In this document: positions 21,079-30,436 of the stretch, one piece after another
Layout: each line of letters begins with the position of its first letter
Numbering within the stretch: position 1 is the stretch's first letter
Assembly (NCBI GenBank): GCA_963931655.1
Contig: OZ007036.1
Location: 1,178,001 to 1,242,000 of the forward strand
Direction of reading: 5' to 3'
Source of the DNA: Butyricicoccus_B sp017886875
GTDB taxonomy: Bacteria; Bacillota; Clostridia; Oscillospirales; Butyricicoccaceae
Length of the DNA stretch: 64,000 bases
The notes under the pieces: generated by a model
The model's input: only the letters and a program-made list of their open reading frames with translations
The model's database searches: none
Told to the model about the DNA's origin: nothing
Translations under genes and position numbers: made by a program

Positions 21079-22422
21079 ATGAAAAGATTATTTTTGTTTA
21101 TCGCCTGCCTTACTTTACTAAGTGGCTGTACATTTAAATCAGGTGATGAGCTTTTAAAGCCCCCTAAACCAAGTGCAACTTATGAATCGTTACAAAAGCA
21201 AATAAGCAATATAACATCTCGAGGAGCGATAGCAGTATCTCCACAAGCGGGAGAAAACAGAAATACTGTTCAGCTTATGGATTTAAATTTAGATGGTGAA
21301 GATGAAGCAGTTGCATTTTTCTGTGAAGCTAAAAATCCTGATAAATTTCATATTTATGTATTTCAACGTGAAAACGAGGAATATATATCTGTTGGAAGTG
21401 TTTCAGCAACCGCTGCACAAATCACTTCTGTATCATATCCAAATTTATCACCTGATGGTCAAAAAGGTATTCTTATCTCTTGGAAACTTAGCGGCGATGA
21501 CTCTACATCTGCTATGACCGTTTGTGCATTTTCAAATGAAAAGCTTATAACTTTACTTGAAACAACATATCAATCATTTATAACATCAGACCTAGATAAC
21601 AATGGAACTGATGATTTAATCTTATTTACTAAAGATGAAACCAACAGAAGAATTGCTCAACTTTATGTTAAAGAAGATAACAAGTTAACTTTAAAAGGTG
21701 AAGCTATACTTTCACCAGAAACACAAAACATAGTAAGCCTAAAAAAAGGCTTGTTAAGAGGCTACCAATCTGCTATTTTTGTTGAAAGTAAATTAGAGCT
21801 TAGCTCAGGACTTATGACCGATATTTTTGTTTATGATGATGAAGGTTTTAGAAATATAACTCTTGAAAGTGAAGATGGTATGAAACATAGCACGTACAGA
21901 CCTGTTTCTGTGCCATCAAGCGATGTAAATAATGACCAAGTTACAGAAGTTCCACTTGCTTTATTAATGCCTTTAACACCTAGCACACAAAATCAATCTA
22001 GTTCACAGTCATCATCAGATGCTGCTTATATGCTTGATTGGTATGCATTTAGCTCAGGTGATGCACCTGTAAGAGTATGCACAACATATCAAAATGTATC
22101 AGAAAATTGGCAATTTATGATTTCTGATGCTTGGCGTGGAAATGTGACAGTTGTTAAATCCACAGATGAAAATCAAACTAAAACAACATTTTTAGAGCTT
22201 AATTCTAATGGACAATCTACAGAGCTTTTAACAATTCACAGATTAACAGGTGATATGAGAAATTATTATGCCTCTCAAGACCTTATGGTTGAGCTTGCTC
22301 GCACAACAACCGAAATATATACTGTTTCTATTCCTGAAAGTGCAGCAAACAGCCTACTTAAATTGAATTATGAACAAATAAAGGAACGTTTTTCAATCAT
22401 TTCACAATCGTGGAACAATTAA
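21079..22422 (+). CDS. Lipoprotein with VCBS/FG-GAP-like repeats, unknown function
   Basis: A 447-residue secreted lipoprotein. Signal peptide with lipobox LLSGC puts the lipidated cysteine at about residue 17. The mature part holds LMDLNLDGEDEAVAFF and ITSDLDNNGTDDLILF, Asp-rich DxNxDG loops like those of FG-GAP/VCBS beta-propeller repeats that may bind calcium. It is first in a run with a response regulator (21-base gap) and kinase, so it may be an extracellular input or an output of that system. I know no defined function. Confidence 0.75.
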   Translation: MKRLFLFIACLTLLSGCTFKSGDELLKPPKPSATYESLQKQISNITSRGAIAVSPQAGENRNTVQLMDLNLDGEDEAVAFFCEAKNPDKFHIYVFQRENEEYISVGSVSATAAQITSVSYPNLSPDGQKGILISWKLSGDDSTSAMTVCAFSNEKLITLLETTYQSFITSDLDNNGTDDLILFTKDETNRRIAQLYVKEDNKLTLKGEAILSPETQNIVSLKKGLLRGYQSAIFVESKLELSSGLMTDIFVYDDEGFRNITLESEDGMKHSTYRPVSVPSSDVNNDQVTEVPLALLMPLTPSTQNQSSSQSSSDAAYMLDWYAFSSGDAPVRVCTTYQNVSENWQFMISDAWRGNVTVVKSTDENQTKTTFLELNSNGQSTELLTIHRLTGDMRNYYASQDLMVELARTTTEIYTVSIPESAANSLLKLNYEQIKERFSIISQSWNN

Positions 22423-22443
22423 AATTATTAAGGAGCATATTAA

Positions 22444-23133
22444 ATGAAACGAAAAGTTTTAGTATTAGAAGATGAAGATAGCATTAGAAGTTTTATTGTC
22501 CTAAATCTAAAAAGAGGCGGATATGAAGTAATAGAAGCAAATTCTGGTGAACTTGCAATTAATTTATATCAACAGAATAGCGATATAGCTGTGGCAATTT
22601 TAGATGTAATGCTCCCTGGCATAGATGGCTATGAAGTTTGTCGAGCACTTCGCACACAAGGCTATGCAGCAGGTATAATAATGCTTACTGCAAGAACACA
22701 AGAAGCCGACAAGGTTACAGGTCTTATGACAGGTGCAGATGATTATGTAACAAAACCATTTTCCGTAGTTGAACTTGTTGCAAGAGTTGACGCACTATTT
22801 AGACGTGTTGCAGGTAATCCTTTTGCTGATGATGAAACAATAAAATCAGGTCCATTTAAACTAAATTTAAGAGCTAGAGAAGTGCAAAAAAATGGGGTTA
22901 AAATAGAATTAACACAGATAGAATATGGAATACTCCGAACATTTATGCAAAATATAGGCAAAGCTCTTTCAAGAGATGATATTCTTGAAATGGTTTGGGG
23001 ACATCATTATGTTGGTGAACTTAAAATTGTCGATGTAAATATAAGAAGATTAAGACTAAAAATAGAGGACGACCCTGCAAATCCACAATATATAACAACC
23101 GTTCGTGGATATGGGTATATGTGGCAATCATGA
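22444..23133 (+). CDS. OmpR/PhoB-type response regulator
   Basis: A 229-residue regulator: receiver domain with acidic pocket ED-ED at 9-12, phospho-acceptor Asp54 in AILDVMLPGIDGYEV, the conserved MLTART and the lysine of YVTKPF; then a winged-helix effector with VDVNIRRLRLKIED and the final RGYGYMW. An AAGGAG site precedes the ATG. Its stop overlaps the start of the kinase gene (ATGA), so the pair is translationally coupled. Confidence 0.92.
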   Translation: MKRKVLVLEDEDSIRSFIVLNLKRGGYEVIEANSGELAINLYQQNSDIAVAILDVMLPGIDGYEVCRALRTQGYAAGIIMLTARTQEADKVTGLMTGADDYVTKPFSVVELVARVDALFRRVAGNPFADDETIKSGPFKLNLRAREVQKNGVKIELTQIEYGILRTFMQNIGKALSRDDILEMVWGHHYVGELKIVDVNIRRLRLKIEDDPANPQYITTVRGYGYMWQS

Positions 23134-24647
23134 AATATCGTTTAACACCAATAAATCCACCATCTAACAAAAAGCCTCAGCAAAAAGAAATCCGTGTACA
23201 ACATGCCCCAGGTGGTCTTAAAGGCAGATGGCTTGTAAATTCACTTAGCTTTGTTGTTGTTATACTTGCTGTTATAATTATATTTGTATCTGTAGGTATA
23301 TCAAGTTACTATTATTCTTCTATAAGAGACAATTTAAAAAATCGAGTTCATAGCACAGTATCTTCCATAAGAGATAATTTCACAAGCACATATGACCAAT
23401 ATTTAAGTGGTATCAGACAATATGCCCTAAGTTATGAAGATAAAGACAAGGTCGAACTGCAATTTATAGATACATCAGGTAGGATAATTTTATCAACCTC
23501 TGAGCTTACAGCCGACTCAATTCCTTCTACTGATGATGCAGATAGAGCTTTATGGGAAAATACCGTTTGTAGTTGGTCTGGTGATGACCCTATGACTGGA
23601 GAACGTATAATGAGCCTTAGCGAGCCTATTTATTCAGCTCGTGGCGAACTTATAGGGGCTGTACGTATGATTTCCTCTCTTGAAACTGCGGAAAAACAAA
23701 TAACAATAGTTATTTTAGCATCTATTGCAGCATGTTTGCTGTTTTTAATTCTGGTTATTGCATCAAATAGCTATTTTATTCGCTCAATTTTAATACCAGT
23801 CACAAGAATAAATGAAGTTGCAAAAGAAATTGCAGCTGGTCAATATGGTATGAGACTTCATAAAACATATGATGATGAAATAGGTCAGCTTTGCGACTCA
23901 ATAAACAATATGTCTGATGAAATCGCTAAAGCTGAAAGAATAAAAAATGAATTTATATCATCTGTATCCCATGAGCTTAGAACACCTCTTACAGCTATTG
24001 CTGGTTGGAGTGAAACATTAACTTCAATGGGTGCACAAAATCCAGAAGATGTTATGATGGGGCTTGATATAATTCAAAAAGAAAGCCGCAGACTTACACA
24101 AATGGTTGAAGAACTTTTGGATTTTGCCCGTATGGAGTCGGGCAGAATGACACTTAATATTGAAATTTTTGACTTGTCTAAAGAACTTTATGAAGCTATA
24201 TATATGTATGAAAATTTACTTCAAAGCTCAGGTATGACACTTCATTATAAAAAAGAACCTGATAGTTATATTGTTTCTGGTGATAAACATCGTATGAAGC
24301 AGGTATTTTTAAATATAATAGATAACGCTGCAAAATATGGTATGTCTGGCGGAAAAATTGAAATTTCGCTATATAGACAAGAAAACACTATTGTTACATG
24401 TGTACGAGATTGGGGTAATGGTATTCCTGAAGCCGAACTTCCATTTGTTAAAGAAAAATTTTATAAAGGCTCGTCAAAACAACGTGGAAGTGGTATTGGT
24501 CTAGCAGTAACAGATGAAATTGTAAAAATGCACAATGGCTCACTTGATATAACAAGCAGAGTAGGTTCAGGAACAGCAGTTTATATTAAAATTCCTGCAA
24601 TAGACCCTGAAATTGAACCTGAAATTGTCACCAAAGAGGAGAATTAA
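23130..24647 (+). CDS. Sensor histidine kinase (HAMP, HisKA, HATPase_c)
   Basis: A 505-residue membrane kinase: TM1 about 36-58, extracellular sensor about 59-190 (PAS/CACHE-like size), TM2 about 191-213, HAMP, HisKA with His281 in SVSHELRTPLTAI, and an ATPase domain with DNAAKYG, DWGNGIP and GSGIGLAVT. The ATG at 23130 is chosen because it overlaps the regulator stop as ATGA; a GTG at 23121 is the alternative. No strong ribosome site is visible, which fits coupling. Confidence 0.9.
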   Translation: MKYRLTPINPPSNKKPQQKEIRVQHAPGGLKGRWLVNSLSFVVVILAVIIIFVSVGISSYYYSSIRDNLKNRVHSTVSSIRDNFTSTYDQYLSGIRQYALSYEDKDKVELQFIDTSGRIILSTSELTADSIPSTDDADRALWENTVCSWSGDDPMTGERIMSLSEPIYSARGELIGAVRMISSLETAEKQITIVILASIAACLLFLILVIASNSYFIRSILIPVTRINEVAKEIAAGQYGMRLHKTYDDEIGQLCDSINNMSDEIAKAERIKNEFISSVSHELRTPLTAIAGWSETLTSMGAQNPEDVMMGLDIIQKESRRLTQMVEELLDFARMESGRMTLNIEIFDLSKELYEAIYMYENLLQSSGMTLHYKKEPDSYIVSGDKHRMKQVFLNIIDNAAKYGMSGGKIEISLYRQENTIVTCVRDWGNGIPEAELPFVKEKFYKGSSKQRGSGIGLAVTDEIVKMHNGSLDITSRVGSGTAVYIKIPAIDPEIEPEIVTKEEN

Positions 24648-24650
24648 CTC

Positions 24651-25613
24651 ATGATAAATCAAACTGAAATGCCCATATGTAAAAGAAAAACTACAATCGG
24701 TGGGCAGGCAATAATTGAGGGCATAACAATGAAAGGGCCAAAACGCACCTGTGTAGTTGTTAGAAAACAAAACGGTAAACTCTCTATAAAAGAACGTGAT
24801 ACAAACAATCCTGCAAATAAATACCCTATATTAAAACTACCGATTTTGCGTGGTGCTACTTCCCTTTTCACTGCACTAAAGGACGGTTTAGATGATATTG
24901 AATATTCTTCATCTTTCTTTGAAACTGAAGAAGATGAAAAACCGTCACGCTTTGAAGTATGGCTTGAAAATAAGCTCGGAAGTGAAAAGCTTGAAAAGCT
25001 TATAATGAACTTTGCAATGCTTATAGGTATAATTATCCCTGTTTGTTTGTTTATGCTTTTTCCTTCATTTATTGGCGGACTACTTCCAGAAAGTGCACCT
25101 ATTTTTGTAAGAAATTTAACTGAAAGCTTGCTTAGAATTGCTATTTTCCTTATCTTTATGTGGACAATTTCACATATGAAGGATATTGAACGCACTTTTA
25201 GATATCATGGAGCTGAACATAAAACTATCTTCTGTTATGAGGCTGAACTTCCTCTCACAGTTGAAAATGTGCGTAAAATGCCACGTTTTCACCCTCGTTG
25301 TGGAACAAGCTTTTTATTTGTGCTTATTATAGTTGCAACTCTTGTTTCATGTGTTGTGTTTTCTATCGTTGAAGTTACAAATCCTTTTTTAAGGGCTTTA
25401 ACCCATTTAATTTTACTTCCATTTGTTGTGGGTATATCTTATGAGTTTAACAGATATGCAGGCAGACATAACAATATAATCTGTCGAATTTTACGTTGGC
25501 CGGGGCTAATGATACAGCATTTAACCGTTTTTGAGCCAGATGACAGTATGATAGAAGTTGCTATTGAGGGCATGAAACGAGTTATTCCAGATGATAACAG
25601 TGATAACTGGTAA
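24651..25613 (+). CDS. DUF1385 family membrane protein (YqhQ-like)
   Basis: A 320-residue protein starting with TTIGGQAIIEGITMKGP, a diagnostic DUF1385 opening, with several membrane segments in the second half and the conserved RYHGAEHKTIFCYE and PRFHPRCGTSFLF blocks rich in His and Cys. The role is unknown. It follows the kinase by 3 bases with its own AGGAG site and is followed by prmC, a pairing common in Clostridia. Confidence 0.88.
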   Translation: MINQTEMPICKRKTTIGGQAIIEGITMKGPKRTCVVVRKQNGKLSIKERDTNNPANKYPILKLPILRGATSLFTALKDGLDDIEYSSSFFETEEDEKPSRFEVWLENKLGSEKLEKLIMNFAMLIGIIIPVCLFMLFPSFIGGLLPESAPIFVRNLTESLLRIAIFLIFMWTISHMKDIERTFRYHGAEHKTIFCYEAELPLTVENVRKMPRFHPRCGTSFLFVLIIVATLVSCVVFSIVEVTNPFLRALTHLILLPFVVGISYEFNRYAGRHNNIICRILRWPGLMIQHLTVFEPDDSMIEVAIEGMKRVIPDDNSDNW

Positions 25614-25637
25614 TAAGGGAAAAGGACTGACATTTTA

Positions 25638-26501
25638 ATGAGTATTACTATAAATGAGCTATATATGGAAATAAGGAAAAAGTTTCGAGCAGCTAATATT
25701 TCCATGGCAGAGCTTGAAGCGAGAGAACTTACAGCTTTTGTTACTAAAACTGATAAACGTATGACTGCAAACTGGGCTTATTGCTATTTAGATGATAATA
25801 CTGTTGAAAAGGCCCGCCAAATGACAAACCGCAGGCTTAATAATGAACCACTTGCATATATTTTAGGTGAATGGGATTTTTATGGATATACATTTATAGT
25901 TAATAAAAATGTACTTATTCCCCGTTCAGATACCGAAACACTTTGTGAACTTGCTATAGAAGATGCAAAAACTCTTGAAAATCCAAAAGTTATAGATGTA
26001 TGTTGCGGTTCAGGTTGTATTGGTTTGGCTCTTGCAGCTCAAGTACCTAATGCAAGAGTTGTAGCAGTTGATATTTCTGAAGATGTTCTTGCTGTTTCAC
26101 GTGAAAATGCCAGACGACTTGGGGTTATAAATAGATACTCTACATCTATAGGTAATGCACTTGAAAAACCAAATGAACATCTTGGTAAATTTGATATAAT
26201 GCTTTGCAATCCTCCGTATATAACAACAGATGAGATGAAAGAGCTTGATAAAAGTGTTTACGATTATGAGCCACATTTAGCTCTGTTTGGTGGTACAGAT
26301 GGGCTTGAGTTTTACCGAAATATCGCTAAAAACTGGGTTAAAATGATGAATAAAGGCGGAAGAATGTACTTTGAATGTGGTTATAAACAGGCAAGTGATG
26401 TAGCAAATATTTTTAAAAACCTTGGTATGAGTGATATTTTTATAGCTGAGGATTTATCTGGTGTTCAGCGTATAGTTGTTATAAAAGCTAAAAATATATA
26501 A
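25638..26501 (+). CDS. prmC: Peptide chain release factor glutamine methyltransferase PrmC
   Basis: SAM-dependent N5-glutamine methyltransferase acting on the GGQ motif of release factors, 287 residues. An N-terminal helical domain (1-85) with LNNEPLAYILG is followed by a Rossmann domain with VIDVCCGSGCIGL (about 118-130) and the catalytic NPPY at 191-194. Last gene of the lipoprotein/two-component/DUF1385 run. The usual neighbour prfA is absent here. Confidence 0.9.
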   Translation: MSITINELYMEIRKKFRAANISMAELEARELTAFVTKTDKRMTANWAYCYLDDNTVEKARQMTNRRLNNEPLAYILGEWDFYGYTFIVNKNVLIPRSDTETLCELAIEDAKTLENPKVIDVCCGSGCIGLALAAQVPNARVVAVDISEDVLAVSRENARRLGVINRYSTSIGNALEKPNEHLGKFDIMLCNPPYITTDEMKELDKSVYDYEPHLALFGGTDGLEFYRNIAKNWVKMMNKGGRMYFECGYKQASDVANIFKNLGMSDIFIAEDLSGVQRIVVIKAKNI

Positions 26502-26521
26502 TTCTTTGGCATAAGTTTTTT

Positions 26522-26535
26522 CGAACAAATTTTCG
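26522..26535. promoter_or_regulatory. LexA (SOS) box upstream of recA
   Basis: CGAACAAATTTTCG matches 13 of 14 positions of the Gram-positive LexA consensus CGAACRNRYGTTYG. It sits 9 bases before the recA -35 box. Confidence 0.8.
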
Positions 26536-26544
26536 TATATTTTA

Positions 26545-26573
26545 TTGCAAATAAATTTAACCTGTGCTATCAT
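26545..26573 (+). promoter_or_regulatory. recA promoter
   Basis: TTGCAA at 26545-26550, a 17-base spacer and TATCAT at 26568-26573. Confidence 0.6.
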
Positions 26574-26581
26574 TTAGACAC

Positions 26582-26612
26582 TGGGGGGCGGTTATGCACC
26601 GCTCCCCTTTTT
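26582..26612 (+). terminator. Terminator-like hairpin in the recA leader
   Basis: Arms 26583-26592 and 26598-26607 (one G-U) are GC-rich and followed by six T. It lies between the recA promoter and the recA ribosome site, so it either stops read-through from the prmC side or attenuates recA itself. Confidence 0.6.
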
Positions 26613-26633
26613 TGATATAGGAGGTCTTTTGAC

Positions 26634-27815
26634 ATGGCAGATAAAAAGAAACAACCTGAACGAGTTGCCCCTGCAACCGATAAGAAAAAAGCTCTTGAAC
26701 AAGCACTTGGACTTATTGAAAAAAACTTTGGTAAAGGCTCTGTAATGCGTCTTGGTCAAAACAGTAATATGAATATTGAACATATACCTACAGGCTCTAT
26801 TGGACTTGATACTGCTTTGGGTATAGGTGGACTTCCAAAAGGCAGAATTATCGAAATCTATGGGCCTGAGTCCTCTGGTAAGACCACTGTTGCACTTCAT
26901 GCTATTGCACAGGCTCAAAAACTAGGCGGTGAAGCTGCATTTATTGATGCTGAACATGCTCTTGACCCTGTTTATGCCCGTGCATTAGGTGTAGATATTG
27001 ATAGCTTACTTGTTTCACAGCCTGATACTGGTGAACAAGGTTTAGAAATCGCTGAAGCCCTTGTTCGCTCTGGTGCTATTGATATTGTAGTAGTTGACTC
27101 AGTAGCTGCTCTTGTACCTCGTGCAGAAATTGAGGGCGATATGGGTGACTCATTTGTTGGCTTACATGCTCGTATGATGAGCCAAGCTATGAGAAAACTT
27201 GCAGGCTCTATTGCAAAATCTAACTGTATTGCAATTTTTATTAACCAACTTCGTGAAAAAGTTGGTGTTATTTATGGTAGCCCTGAAGTTACAACTGGCG
27301 GTCGTGCTTTAAAATTCTATGCATCTGTTAGAATTGATGTTCGCAGAGTTGAGCATATTAAAAATAATGGCGAACTGCTTGGCAGCCGCACACGTTGTAA
27401 AATAGTTAAAAACAAAGTTGCACCACCATTTAGAGAAGCCGAATTTGATATTATGTACGGTGAAGGCATTTCATTCACAGGTGAGCTTGTTGATTTAGGT
27501 GTAAAATATGATTTAGTACAAAAAGCTGGTGCATGGTTCTCAATGGGTGATACCAGACTTGGTCAAGGTAGAGATAATGCAAAACTTTATTTCAAAGAGC
27601 ACCCAGAAGAAGCAGAAGAACTTCACAAGAAAATTGTTGAAGCAATCGAAAATGAACGTAGAGAAATGCTTTCAAAGGGTGGAAAAAAAGCTACATCTAA
27701 AGCTAGTGTTCAATCTGATGATGAAGAAGCTACAACACCAAGCAAACCTGCAAAACCAGCTAGTAAATCAGTATCAATAGATGCAGATGATTTTGATGAT
27801 GATTTGGAGATGTAA
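26634..27815 (+). CDS. recA: Recombinase RecA
   Basis: ATP-dependent DNA strand exchange protein and SOS co-protease, 393 residues. Walker A GPESSGKTT at about 77-85, the MRLGQNSN opening, FINQLREKVGVIYGSPEVTTGG (split here as loop L2 region) and an acidic Asp/Glu-rich tail (about 355-393). An AGGAGG site precedes the ATG. Controlled by the LexA box at 26522 and followed 7 bases later by recX. Confidence 0.98.
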   Translation: MADKKKQPERVAPATDKKKALEQALGLIEKNFGKGSVMRLGQNSNMNIEHIPTGSIGLDTALGIGGLPKGRIIEIYGPESSGKTTVALHAIAQAQKLGGEAAFIDAEHALDPVYARALGVDIDSLLVSQPDTGEQGLEIAEALVRSGAIDIVVVDSVAALVPRAEIEGDMGDSFVGLHARMMSQAMRKLAGSIAKSNCIAIFINQLREKVGVIYGSPEVTTGGRALKFYASVRIDVRRVEHIKNNGELLGSRTRCKIVKNKVAPPFREAEFDIMYGEGISFTGELVDLGVKYDLVQKAGAWFSMGDTRLGQGRDNAKLYFKEHPEEAEELHKKIVEAIENERREMLSKGGKKATSKASVQSDDEEATTPSKPAKPASKSVSIDADDFDDDLEM

Positions 27816-27822
27816 GCTCTAA

Positions 27823-28299
27823 ATGACACAAGAACAACTGAAAAAAGCATATGAAAAAGCTTTAAATGATGCAGTGAAGCAGCTTTCATATAGAGATTTA
27901 AGCAAAGCAAATCTAATAGAAAAGCTGATTGCAAAAGGTCACAGTGAAGATGCTGCTGAATATGCGGCTGCATATCTTGAGGAAAGAAAATTTTTAAATG
28001 ATACAAGATATGCACAAATGCTTTTAAAATCATATGCTCGTAAAGGTTATGGCACACGCAGAATAAAGCAAGAGCTAAAAAAGCGTGGTATATCAAATGA
28101 TGATGCTGATGAAGCTTATAATGAATATGAAACCGATTATTATATTTTACATTCACTGCTTGATAAAAAATTAAAAGGTGATGTATCAGAAAAAAAGGAA
28201 ATTCAAAAAGCGATTGCATTTTTACAAAGACGTGGTTTTTCATGGTCAGAAATAAAAAAAGCTCTTGATGAATATATAAACGAACATAGTGAATATTAA
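27823..28299 (+). CDS. recX: Regulatory protein RecX
   Basis: A 158-residue all-helical RecX-family protein that modulates RecA filaments. Three-helix repeats are visible (LSYRDLSKANLIEKLIAKG, YLEERKFLNDTRYAQ, KGYGTRRIKQELKKRG). Its position directly after recA is diagnostic. The GGAG at the end of recA is the likely ribosome site. Confidence 0.9.
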   Translation: MTQEQLKKAYEKALNDAVKQLSYRDLSKANLIEKLIAKGHSEDAAEYAAAYLEERKFLNDTRYAQMLLKSYARKGYGTRRIKQELKKRGISNDDADEAYNEYETDYYILHSLLDKKLKGDVSEKKEIQKAIAFLQRRGFSWSEIKKALDEYINEHSEY

Positions 28300-28308
28300 A
28301 TTTATACA

Positions 28309-28349
28309 AAGGACAGCGAATAGCATTGCTATTTTTCGCTGTCTTTTTA
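28309..28349 (+). terminator. Terminator of recA-recX
   Basis: Perfect 9-base arms at 28312-28320 and 28335-28343 with an inner pairing loop and a following T run. Confidence 0.75.
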
Positions 28350-28423
28350 ATGTGTAAAGCTGACAATATTAATAAAATGTGATATTATTAAAGCAAAATA
28401 ATTTAATGAGGAGGACAAACTCA

Positions 28424-29752
28424 GTGACAAAAGTTGGACTTATTTCGCTAGGTTGTTCTAAAAACTTAGTCGATTCCGAACATATGCTTGCAAAGTTAAA
28501 AGATGCAGGATATGAAATAACCCAAGAAATGGAAAACGCAGATATTGGAATAGTAAATACCTGCGGATTTATAGAAGCGGCAAAAACCGAAGCTATTGAA
28601 ACTATTTTAGATGTAGCAAGATATAAGGAACAAGGCAATTTAAAAGGGCTAGTCGTTACAGGTTGCCTTGCACAACGTTATCGTGATGAAATTCAGAGTG
28701 AACTTCCAGAAGTTGATGCAATTTGTGGTACAGGCAGTTATACAAATATTGTTGATGCTGTAAGAGATGTTTTAGCAGGCAAGAAAGCTGTATATATGAA
28801 TGATATGGCATCTGCTGCACTTGAAGGCAGTCGTGAGCAGTTAACACCATCTTATACAGCATTTTTAAAAATAGCAGAAGGTTGTTCCAACACCTGTGCA
28901 TATTGCATTATTCCAAAACTCAGAGGTAAATATCGCAGCAGGCAGCTTGATGATGTTTTAGCAGAAGCAAAACAGCTTTCTGAGGCAGGTGTTAAGGAGC
29001 TTATAGTTATTGCTCAGGACATAACTAAATATGGTATGGACTTAGAAGGACATACTCGCCTATTACCTGAGCTTTTAAGACAGCTTTGCAAACTTGATTT
29101 TACATGGATAAGATTACATTATTTATATCCAGACCAGATTACAGATGAACTTATAGATGTGATTGCAAATGAAGAAAAGATTGTTAAATATCTTGATATA
29201 CCACTTCAACACGCTTCAAAGAAAATACTTCGTACAATGCATCGTCCAGGAGATAGAGAAAGCCTTACTGCACTTATCAAGAAAATGCGTGAAAAAATTG
29301 ATGGCTTAGTTATTCGTACAAGCTTAATTGTCGGTTTACCTGATGAAACTGAAGAAGATTTTACTGAGCTTTGTGAGTTTTTACAGGAAGTACAAATTGA
29401 GCGAGCAGGCGTATTTGAATTTTCGCCAGAAGAAGGCACAGCGGCCGCTGAAATGCCAAATCAGATTGATGATGAAACCAAAAAAAATCGCCGTTTAATT
29501 ATTGAGGAATTACAGTCTGGTGTAATTGATGAGTATAATTTATCTCGTATGCATCAAACAATGCAGGTTTTATGTGAAGGCTTTGATGACACAATGGGGC
29601 TTTATTATGGAAGAACATATGCTGACTCGGTAGACGTTGACGGCAGAGTGTATTTTACATCTGAAAACGAGATTAATGCAGGTGATTTTGTATTTGTAAG
29701 AATTGAAAATAGTCTTGGAGCTGACCTTGAGGGCGTAGAAATAGGAGGGTAA
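28424..29752 (+). CDS. rimO: Ribosomal protein S12 methylthiotransferase RimO
   Basis: Radical-SAM enzyme that methylthiolates an Asp of ribosomal protein S12, 442 residues. Cys11 (LGCSKN), Cys47 (NTCGF) and Cys81 bind one Fe-S cluster; CSNTCAYC supplies Cys154, Cys158 and Cys161 for the radical-SAM cluster; a TRAM domain ends the protein. The GTG at 28424 is chosen because GAGGAGG lies at 28408-28414; an upstream ATG at 28379 has no ribosome site. Followed 3 bases later by pgsA. Confidence 0.94.
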   Translation: MTKVGLISLGCSKNLVDSEHMLAKLKDAGYEITQEMENADIGIVNTCGFIEAAKTEAIETILDVARYKEQGNLKGLVVTGCLAQRYRDEIQSELPEVDAICGTGSYTNIVDAVRDVLAGKKAVYMNDMASAALEGSREQLTPSYTAFLKIAEGCSNTCAYCIIPKLRGKYRSRQLDDVLAEAKQLSEAGVKELIVIAQDITKYGMDLEGHTRLLPELLRQLCKLDFTWIRLHYLYPDQITDELIDVIANEEKIVKYLDIPLQHASKKILRTMHRPGDRESLTALIKKMREKIDGLVIRTSLIVGLPDETEEDFTELCEFLQEVQIERAGVFEFSPEEGTAAAEMPNQIDDETKKNRRLIIEELQSGVIDEYNLSRMHQTMQVLCEGFDDTMGLYYGRTYADSVDVDGRVYFTSENEINAGDFVFVRIENSLGADLEGVEIGG

Positions 29753-29755
29753 AAA

Positions 29756-30391
29756 ATGACTACAGCCAATAAAATAACAATGGTAAGAATTTTAATGATA
29801 CCATTTTTTATCTATTTTGCATTGCATGCGGACAAAACAAGCCTTATTATAGCACTTGTGCTGTTTTGCCTTGCATCAGTTACAGATTTTCTTGATGGAT
29901 ATATTGCAAGGAAATACAATCAAGTTACTGACTTTGGTAAATTTGTAGACCCGCTTGCAGATAAGCTTTTAGTAACAGCAGCACTGCTTATCTTTATTGA
30001 AAAATGTATCTTTCCTGCATGGATGGTGTTTATTGTTCTGGCTCGTGAATTTATTATTACATCACTTAGAAATGTAGCCGCAGCAAAGGGCAAAGTGCTT
30101 GCAGCATCATGGACAGGCAAAGTAAAAACCTGCGTACAGATTGCAGGCATAATAATTGATTTCTTTGTTTTAATCTTAATTAGTGGTAGTTTAGAAGATA
30201 TGAATAACGCCATCGCATCTTCTCTTGGAGTTATTGGTGGTGCAGATGGTCCAACTGCTGTTTCAACAGCTGGTTTTGGAATACCTAATATAGTTGCATG
30301 GGTAGTAACACTTGTTACAATTTATGCAGGCGTTGACTATATGGTTAAAAACTGGGATTTAGTAAAAGATGGAGCAGTAAAGAAAAACTAA
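29756..30391 (+). CDS. pgsA: CDP-diacylglycerol-glycerol-3-phosphate 3-phosphatidyltransferase PgsA
   Basis: Membrane enzyme making phosphatidylglycerophosphate, 211 residues. The CDP-alcohol phosphotransferase signature is complete: Asp44, Asp47-Gly48, Ala51-Arg52, Gly61, Asp65, Asp69. Unusual is an insert at about 145-178, between the last two membrane segments, containing GVIGGADGPTA; this resembles the GGADGPT motif of sodium-pumping decarboxylase beta subunits. An AGGAGGG site precedes the ATG. It shares the lipid pathway with the cardiolipin synthase gene convergent to it. Confidence 0.9.
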   Translation: MTTANKITMVRILMIPFFIYFALHADKTSLIIALVLFCLASVTDFLDGYIARKYNQVTDFGKFVDPLADKLLVTAALLIFIEKCIFPAWMVFIVLAREFIITSLRNVAAAKGKVLAASWTGKVKTCVQIAGIIIDFFVLILISGSLEDMNNAIASSLGVIGGADGPTAVSTAGFGIPNIVAWVVTLVTIYAGVDYMVKNWDLVKDGAVKKN

Positions 30392-30397
30392 TAATAA

Positions 30398-30435
30398 AGG
30401 CTGTAGCGATAATTAAAATCGTTACAGCCTATTTT
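30398..30435. terminator. Terminator between pgsA and cardiolipin synthase genes
   Basis: Arms 30398-30410 and 30418-30430 (one G-U) with a T run on the plus strand; the convergent genes on both sides can use it. Confidence 0.8.
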
Positions 30436-30436
30436 T

